Positions 58,626-64,000 of a DNA stretch of 64,000 bases are shown here, one piece after another. Made by a program: the position numbers and the translations under genes. The notes beneath the pieces were generated by a model. That model was not told where the DNA came from, did not search any database, and was given only the letters and a program-made list of their open reading frames with translations. The first letter of the stretch is position 1, and each line of letters starts with the position of its first letter. The DNA comes from Rheinheimera aquimaris (GTDB lineage: Bacteria > Pseudomonadota > Gammaproteobacteria > Enterobacterales > Alteromonadaceae), in NCBI RefSeq assembly GCF_020531985.1, contig NZ_JAJAVQ010000004.1, forward strand, positions 62,001-126,000. The letters are read 5' to 3'.

Positions 58626-61577
58626 ATGAAAAACGTAACTTTTACTAAAAGCCGCCTGGCTACCGCTATCGCCGTATTAATGGCAAGTTCACTGGTACAG
58701 GCGCAGGACACAAATATTGCAGATAACAGTGCCAGCGAAGAGATCGAAGTCATTCAAATCAGCGGTATCCGTGGCAGTTTAATCCGCTCAATGGATGTAA
58801 AACGCGATGCCAGTGGCGTCGTGGATGCTATCTCCGCCGAAGAAATGGGTAAATTCCCTGATACCAACCTGGCCGAGTCACTGCAGCGTATTACCGGTGT
58901 GTCGGTAAGCCGGTCTAACGGCGAAGGCAGCCAGATCACGGTTCGCGGTTTTGGTCCGGAATTTAACCTGATTACCTTAAACGGCCGGCAAATGCCGGGT
59001 ACTGGTAACACCCGCTCGTATAACCTGGAAAACCTGGCGTCAGACGGTATTAGCGCAATTGAGGTGTATAAAACGGCCCGAGCTGAAAACCCAAGCGGTG
59101 GTTTAGGGGCGACTGTTAATATTATTACGGCTAAACCGCTGCAAAGCCCGGGCCTGCGGTACTCGGTATCTGCTAAAGGTATTTATGACTCGTCCAATGA
59201 GGAAGGTGACGACATCACGCCGGAGTTGTCTGCAATATTCAGTAATACGTTTGCTGATGAAAAGTTTGGTGTTGCAATTTCGGTATCACACCAGCAGCGG
59301 GATTTTCAGCGCCAGTATGCCAATATTCAGGGCTGGCAGGCGCAAACCAGCCTGCCTGTGCTTGATGCCGCCAACGTGATAGATGCGCGGCCGGAAGATG
59401 CCGAGGGGAACAAAATTGGTCCGGCGTTTTTTGCCAAAGATATGAACTACGGTATTGATGATGTAGAACGTGAGCGCAGCAATGGCCAGGTTACGTTGCA
59501 GTTTGCGCCGGTGGATAATTTTGTTGCCACCCTAGATTATACTGCTTCGCAAGCGACTACCGGTGTCAATACTATTGGCTGGGGGATCTGGAACGAGTTT
59601 GGCGGCAATATTAATGCGTACGAGTTGGATGAAAACGGCACTGCCGTTTATGCCGATATCAGCGGTAATGATGGCTCCTTCACTGTCAGTCGCAATACTA
59701 CCGAAGTAACAGCACGCTCGGTAGGGTTAAATCTGGATTGGCAAGTTACGGAAGATTTTCACCTGAGCCTGGATTATCACGACTCGGATAACAAAACCGA
59801 TAATGGCGCCGATAAGGGCCTCGGTAGTGATGGTCAGGTGATCATTGGCTCTGATCAGCTGGTCACGAAAATCTATGATTACCGCACCGGTGATATTCCG
59901 CAAGCTTCTATCCTGTGGCGTAACGGCACCAATGAGCTGACACCGGGTGAGATGGACTCTAACTTCAGCCAGTTTACTCACTCGCCGGGTAAGTCAGATA
60001 TCAAGCAATTACAGCTCGATTCAACCTGGTATAACTCGGTATTTGATATTCCTCTGGCCAGCATTAAAGCCGGTGTGGCTTTTACCGACCAGACCATGGG
60101 CGGTCATAACGCCTGGAGCGGTCTGCGCGGTGGTGCCGGTTTTAGCCCCAGCTTTACCGAAATTTTCCCGGACAGCATGTTTACCCGCCACAGTACTGCC
60201 GGCTTTTTGGATGAGTTCAGTGGTGGCGGCCTGAATATGGCCTCGCCGTATTATTACACCTATAGTTTTGATGAAGCTGTGGCACGCCAGGCGGCTTATC
60301 TGACTGAGGGACTAATGGGGGCTGATGCCTATGTGGCGGATGCGTACTACGACGGCATAGACAGTGAAAGTTCGGTGCAGGAAGAAACGCTGAGTGTGTA
60401 TTTGCAATCTGACTGGCAGTTTGACATTGGCCGTTTCCCGGCGCGGTTTAACGCCAGTGTGCGCTACGAAGAAACCGACGTCACCAGTACAGTACGTCAG
60501 ACAGTGCCACAGCAGGTGGTATGGGCCTCAGCATCTGAGTGGATTACGCAGTACCTGCAAGGCGAAGATACCTTTTTAACCCTGACCGGTAAGCACGACG
60601 TACTGTTGCCGATGTTCGATTTTCGCATTGATCTGACCGACGATATCGTTGCGCGGGTGTCCTGGGGTAAAACTATTGCACGGGCACCGCTGGGCAATCT
60701 GGCCGGCGGGCGCAGTTTAAGCGGCAGCCCGAAAATTGGCTCCCGTACCGGCAGTGAGGGTAATACCAACCTGCAACCGTTTGAATCGACCAATTTAGAT
60801 CTGAGCCTGGAGTATTACTATGCTGAGGGCAGCTATGCGTCAGTAGGTTATTTCAAAAAGGATGTGAAGAACTTTATTGCCAATGAAACGGTAGAGGCTC
60901 AGTTTGACGGCCTGCATGATATCTATCTGGGGCCGCGTTATCTTGAAGCCGAGCAGCAACTGATTGCCGCCGGAGATGCCAACCCTGATACCAGCGCCAT
61001 TTATCAGCAGATGCTCGACAACGGCCACGGCAACGCAAACGGTGTTATAGAACCAACCGCCAATGATCCACTGATCACCTGGCTGGTTACCCGGCCTTAC
61101 AACAGCAACGATAAGTCAGTCGATGGCTTTGAGGTTGCGGTGCAACATCTGTTTGGTGAAACCGGTTTTGGTGTAGGTGCTAATGCTACTTTTGTTGACG
61201 GTGATGTGAAGTTTGACGTTACCAGCCTTGAAGTGCAGTCACCGCTCAATGGTTTGGGTGATTCAGCTAACTTCCAGGCGTTTTATGAAAACCATGGCTT
61301 ATCTGTCAAGGTAACCTATGCCTGGCGTGACAGTTATCTGATTGGTGTAGGGCAATCGCAGGGCTCGGCAGATGCACCGCCGCAGTTTGCCAAAACCTTT
61401 GGCCAGTGGGACATGAGCATAAATTACGACATCAACGACAACCTGACAGTGTTCTTTGAAGGCATTAACCTGAACAATGAAACCGAGCAGGGTTATGGCC
61501 GTTATGAGGAACAGTTCCTGTTTGCCCGCCAGTACGGTACACGCTATGCACTTGGTGTGCGTTACAGCTTTCAGTAA
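58626..61577 (+). CDS. TonB-dependent outer-membrane receptor, glucan-uptake candidate
   Basis: 983 residues. Signal peptide 1-26 (V-Q-A-Q), a TonB-box-like start (I-E-V-I-Q-I-S-G-I-R-G-S-L), plug domain with K-F-P-D-T-N-L-A-E-S-L-Q-R-I-T-G-V and V-R-G-F-G-P-E-F-N, then a 22-strand barrel ending in R-Y-S-F-Q. The plug wording (E-M-G-K-F-P-D-T-N-L) is that of the carbohydrate/oligosaccharide receptors common in Alteromonadales and Caulobacter. Cotranscribed with the GH16 gene 80 bases upstream, so it probably imports glucan oligosaccharides. A terminator follows. Confidence 0.92.
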   Translation: MKNVTFTKSRLATAIAVLMASSLVQAQDTNIADNSASEEIEVIQISGIRGSLIRSMDVKRDASGVVDAISAEEMGKFPDTNLAESLQRITGVSVSRSNGEGSQITVRGFGPEFNLITLNGRQMPGTGNTRSYNLENLASDGISAIEVYKTARAENPSGGLGATVNIITAKPLQSPGLRYSVSAKGIYDSSNEEGDDITPELSAIFSNTFADEKFGVAISVSHQQRDFQRQYANIQGWQAQTSLPVLDAANVIDARPEDAEGNKIGPAFFAKDMNYGIDDVERERSNGQVTLQFAPVDNFVATLDYTASQATTGVNTIGWGIWNEFGGNINAYELDENGTAVYADISGNDGSFTVSRNTTEVTARSVGLNLDWQVTEDFHLSLDYHDSDNKTDNGADKGLGSDGQVIIGSDQLVTKIYDYRTGDIPQASILWRNGTNELTPGEMDSNFSQFTHSPGKSDIKQLQLDSTWYNSVFDIPLASIKAGVAFTDQTMGGHNAWSGLRGGAGFSPSFTEIFPDSMFTRHSTAGFLDEFSGGGLNMASPYYYTYSFDEAVARQAAYLTEGLMGADAYVADAYYDGIDSESSVQEETLSVYLQSDWQFDIGRFPARFNASVRYEETDVTSTVRQTVPQQVVWASASEWITQYLQGEDTFLTLTGKHDVLLPMFDFRIDLTDDIVARVSWGKTIARAPLGNLAGGRSLSGSPKIGSRTGSEGNTNLQPFESTNLDLSLEYYYAEGSYASVGYFKKDVKNFIANETVEAQFDGLHDIYLGPRYLEAEQQLIAAGDANPDTSAIYQQMLDNGHGNANGVIEPTANDPLITWLVTRPYNSNDKSVDGFEVAVQHLFGETGFGVGANATFVDGDVKFDVTSLEVQSPLNGLGDSANFQAFYENHGLSVKVTYAWRDSYLIGVGQSQGSADAPPQFAKTFGQWDMSINYDINDNLTVFFEGINLNNETEQGYGRYEEQFLFARQYGTRYALGVRYSFQ

Positions 61578-61597
61578 GCTGTTTTAGTTTGGTCAAT

Positions 61598-61629
61598 AAA
61601 AAGGCCTGCCATGCGGCAGGCCTTTTCAA
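61598..61629. terminator. Bidirectional terminator between two convergent TonB receptor genes
   Basis: AAAAGGCCTGCC-ATGC-GGCAGGCCTTTT, a perfect 12-bp stem flanked by A and T runs. Confidence 0.95.
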
Positions 61630-61642
61630 TAGCAAAGCCGGT

Positions 61643-64000
61643 TTAGTATTTGTAAGAGAAGCTTAAGCTGTAGCTTTGGCCTTCCACACGTTTTTGCAGC
61701 ACTTCGCCTTGCTGCAAAATCTCTACGTCTTCATCCAGCAGGTTTTTCAGGCCCAGTTTCACGGTCATGCTTTCCAGCGGGTTATAGCTGTAGGTAAAAT
61801 CCAGTGAATTAAATGGCTGCTCGAAAGCGTCGTCTTTATTGTTGACGCCGGCAAAAGCGATACGTTTGCCAAACACGTTGTAGGTTAGCGTAGCATTGTG
61901 CTTGTTGTTGTCTGAGTCAAAGCCCAGCTGCAGGTTGGCGACATACTTAGAGTGGCCACTCAGGCTGCGTTTAAGATTTGTCAGGTTAGCCCCCGGAAAA
62001 CGCTGGATAGTGATCTCAGACTCACTGACCGTCAGGTTACCGGCAACAAAGAAGTTGTCGGCAATGCTGCCAAACTCACCGCCGAACATATCCAGCTGCT
62101 GCAGAAACTCGGCTTCAGCACCATAGACTTTACCACTTTCGGCGTTACGGAATGACATCAGCAGGTTACCGTCAGAGCCGGACAATTCAACCGCTTCTAT
62201 CGGGTTTTCCAGATCTTTGTAGAATACGCCGACACTGTAGTTACTGTTGTCGTAGTACCACTCTAAACGGGCATCAGCACTGTTAATATCGGTGCTTTGT
62301 AAGCCGGCAAAGCCTGTTACTTTAAAGTCGGTCAGCGGGTCAACGTATAATACCGGTGTCACTTCACGTAAGTCCGGGCGCACTACCGTCTGGCTGTAGC
62401 CAAAGCGGGCCTGCAGATCGTCGTTAATAAACCAGGTTAGTGATATTGCAGGGTAAAAGCCGTCTTCCAGTAATACTGAGTCAGTAATATCACCACTGAT
62501 ATCGCCATCAGCATTTAACGGCAGTGAAATCTGCTTAAAGTCTTCATAACGTACACCCAGGTTCAGGCGGAACTTGTAGTCGTAGTTCAGTTCAAGCGCG
62601 GCGTAACCGGCATCGATCATCTGGGCTGCCAGATAGTCATCAGCCTGGGTAGTGACGTTAGACACCTTAAAACGGTTGGCCGGGTTTAAAATATTCTCAT
62701 CAGAGAAAATTTCCGAAAAACTGCCGGATAACTGCTGTAACGTATAGCCGACAGTATCAAAGTTAAACCGGTCGGTCTGCGCATCACGGCTGCGTTCAAA
62801 ATAAGCGTAGCCGCCACTTAGCGTCATTTCAGCCTTGCCCAAAGTCAGCGGCAATTTGGCATTCCAGCTCAGGTTTTCGGTGTTGTCGTTCATGTCGCTG
62901 AAGCTGTAATTGACAGCATTCTGGTTACGACGCAGGAACGAAAAAACACTACCGTCGGCCTGAGTTTCGTTCAGATAACGAAACTCCACTTCACCCGGTG
63001 CATAACGGCGTGCTTTGGCATCGGTGTATTGCCAGTCAATCGCTAAATCCATTAAGAACGGAAAATTATGCCGGCCACGCACCTGATTGCTTAGCATGGT
63101 GCGTTCTTCATAGGTAATGTTGGTGTCAGTATTGGAACGGTTGTTCTCGTTAATCGTTTCGATACTGTCGCCGTTCTTAATTTTAATTTCGTCTTTAGTG
63201 TCACGCAGGTAAATAGTTGACGTTTCAATGCGGTGATCTACGCCAAGCTCTAAACCAAAGTTCAGCATGCCAGACAGTTTTACCTGATGCTCGGTACCTT
63301 TAATATCGTCATACCGGTTCAGCGGTACCAGGCTATCGCCTGATACAGAGTAATAGCGTTCCTGCTCTTCAATATTTTGCGTTGAACGGTCATAGCTGAT
63401 GCCGGTCATCACACCGAAAACGACGTTTTGCGCCAGTTCAAAGCGGTTACCAAAGGATAGACTGCCATCAAAATCCGGCTTTACACTTTTGCGTTCAACA
63501 TCGATGTCGCGGTTGAACGAGGTGCCCAGTTCGCGCACTATCGTTTCGGCCTGCGCCAGGTTACCGGCGTTGATGCCACCTAAAGCTTCGGCAATATTGA
63601 TTGGCGTCAGCACACCATACTGTTGCTGCGCTGCAGCCAGTTCAGGTGAAATCCCACGCAGGCCATCGTCTTTACCGCGCCAGTCGTCACCGCCGCCAGC
63701 ATAATCGTAGCCATCGTCACTGTTCAGGCTGTTGTAACCGACGCCTACTGACACATTAAAACTGCTTTGCAGTGGAATAGAGGTGGTGCGGATATTGACG
63801 TTACCGCCACCGAACGCTGCCGGTAGCTCTGGCGAATAGGCTTTTTGCACCACCAGGCTTTCAATAATACCCGCCGGAAACATATCCAGCGGAATAACAT
63901 TACGTGTTGGGTCCGGGCTTGGAACCATGGCGCCGTTTAACAGTGTGCTGGAATAACGCTCACCTAAACCACGCACATAAATAAATTTATCTTTTACCAG
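61643..64000 (-). CDS. TonB-dependent outer-membrane receptor, N terminus outside window
   Basis: 785 residues visible; the frame stays open to the right edge (L-V-K-D-K-F-I-Y-V-R-G-L-G-E-R-Y-S-S), so signal peptide and first part of the plug are missing. The visible plug has V-R-G-L-G-E-R-Y and N-G-A-M-V-P-S-P-D-P-T-R-N-V-I-P-L-D-M-F-P, a form typical of a conserved receptor class often linked to an extracytoplasmic regulatory or phosphate/sugar system; the barrel ends Y-S-L-S-F-S-Y-K-Y. Convergent with the glucan receptor, so not in its operon. Substrate unknown. Confidence 0.9.
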   Translation of the reverse strand: MVKDKFIYVRGLGERYSSTLLNGAMVPSPDPTRNVIPLDMFPAGIIESLVVQKAYSPELPAAFGGGNVNIRTTSIPLQSSFNVSVGVGYNSLNSDDGYDYAGGGDDWRGKDDGLRGISPELAAAQQQYGVLTPINIAEALGGINAGNLAQAETIVRELGTSFNRDIDVERKSVKPDFDGSLSFGNRFELAQNVVFGVMTGISYDRSTQNIEEQERYYSVSGDSLVPLNRYDDIKGTEHQVKLSGMLNFGLELGVDHRIETSTIYLRDTKDEIKIKNGDSIETINENNRSNTDTNITYEERTMLSNQVRGRHNFPFLMDLAIDWQYTDAKARRYAPGEVEFRYLNETQADGSVFSFLRRNQNAVNYSFSDMNDNTENLSWNAKLPLTLGKAEMTLSGGYAYFERSRDAQTDRFNFDTVGYTLQQLSGSFSEIFSDENILNPANRFKVSNVTTQADDYLAAQMIDAGYAALELNYDYKFRLNLGVRYEDFKQISLPLNADGDISGDITDSVLLEDGFYPAISLTWFINDDLQARFGYSQTVVRPDLREVTPVLYVDPLTDFKVTGFAGLQSTDINSADARLEWYYDNSNYSVGVFYKDLENPIEAVELSGSDGNLLMSFRNAESGKVYGAEAEFLQQLDMFGGEFGSIADNFFVAGNLTVSESEITIQRFPGANLTNLKRSLSGHSKYVANLQLGFDSDNNKHNATLTYNVFGKRIAFAGVNNKDDAFEQPFNSLDFTYSYNPLESMTVKLGLKNLLDEDVEILQQGEVLQKRVEGQSYSLSFSYKY

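Noticed and set aside
1-64000. CRISPR array or prophage
   Set aside because: No regularly spaced direct repeats and no phage structural genes; the only mobile parts are the IS, the integrase relic and the tRNA fragment.

Overview
The window reads as chromosomal DNA from a free-living aquatic gammaproteobacterium of the Alteromonadales/Chromatiaceae type. Rheinheimera, Alishewanella or Arsukibacterium relatives are my best guess. That rests on remembered protein resemblance and gene content (PEP-CTERM protein, Exop_C-like glucanase repeats, Kdo kinase, many TonB receptors), not on a search. About 50 real genes are present. There is no CRISPR array, rRNA or intact tRNA.

Left end (1-4908): a scarred, genome-island-like stretch. 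After a truncated universal stress protein come a frameshifted tyrosine-integrase relic, an exported DUF1593/Sde182-like hydrolase, the C-terminal stump of an MscS channel gene cut exactly at the end of a frameshifted IS3-family element, and a 60-base 3' fragment of tRNA-Leu(CAA) without its 5' half, which looks like an attachment-site scar. 4921-9612: a LysR regulator diverges from hutH-hutU (first two steps of histidine degradation), with a LysR-type palindrome between them. 9676-18739: an orphan lipoprotein, a Tat-exported PLP enzyme, a large TPR protein beside a PEP-CTERM surface protein, a ParD-like/second methionine aminopeptidase pair, an SMP-30 lactonase and a DXD glycosyltransferase. 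18982-26310: an RND pump and its adaptor diverge from a mipA-response regulator-histidine kinase operon. 26358-36325: a diguanylate cyclase with an ethylene-receptor-type membrane domain, gorA with a PhoD-like phosphatase, prlC, a lipoprotein, a Tag-like glycosylase, rsmJ and a peroxiredoxin.

36329-44831: two divergent LPS-core operons. One is gmhA-hldE-heptosyltransferase-gmhB, which supplies and transfers heptose. The other holds three glycosyltransferases and a WaaA-KdkA fusion (Kdo transferase plus Kdo kinase). 44952-48846: a Sel1-repeat protein and a second diguanylate cyclase with an NMT1/THI5-like sensor. 48964-55642: pstS-pstC-pstA-pstB-phoU and a porin. Pho-box-like heptamer repeats lie before pstS, pstC and, in triplicate, the porin, so this appears to be a compact phosphate-starvation regulon. 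55897-64000: a beta-glucan utilisation locus with a GH16 lipoprotein carrying three tandem C-terminal domains, a TonB-dependent receptor behind a LacI-type operator, and a second, convergent TonB receptor that runs off the window.

The most unusual items are the ethylene-receptor-like cyclase (known ETR1 ligand residues conserved at a constant offset), the WaaA-KdkA fusion, the ParD-like/MetAP module with a palindrome over its promoter, the triple Pho box before the porin, and the tRNA-Leu/integrase/IS scar.
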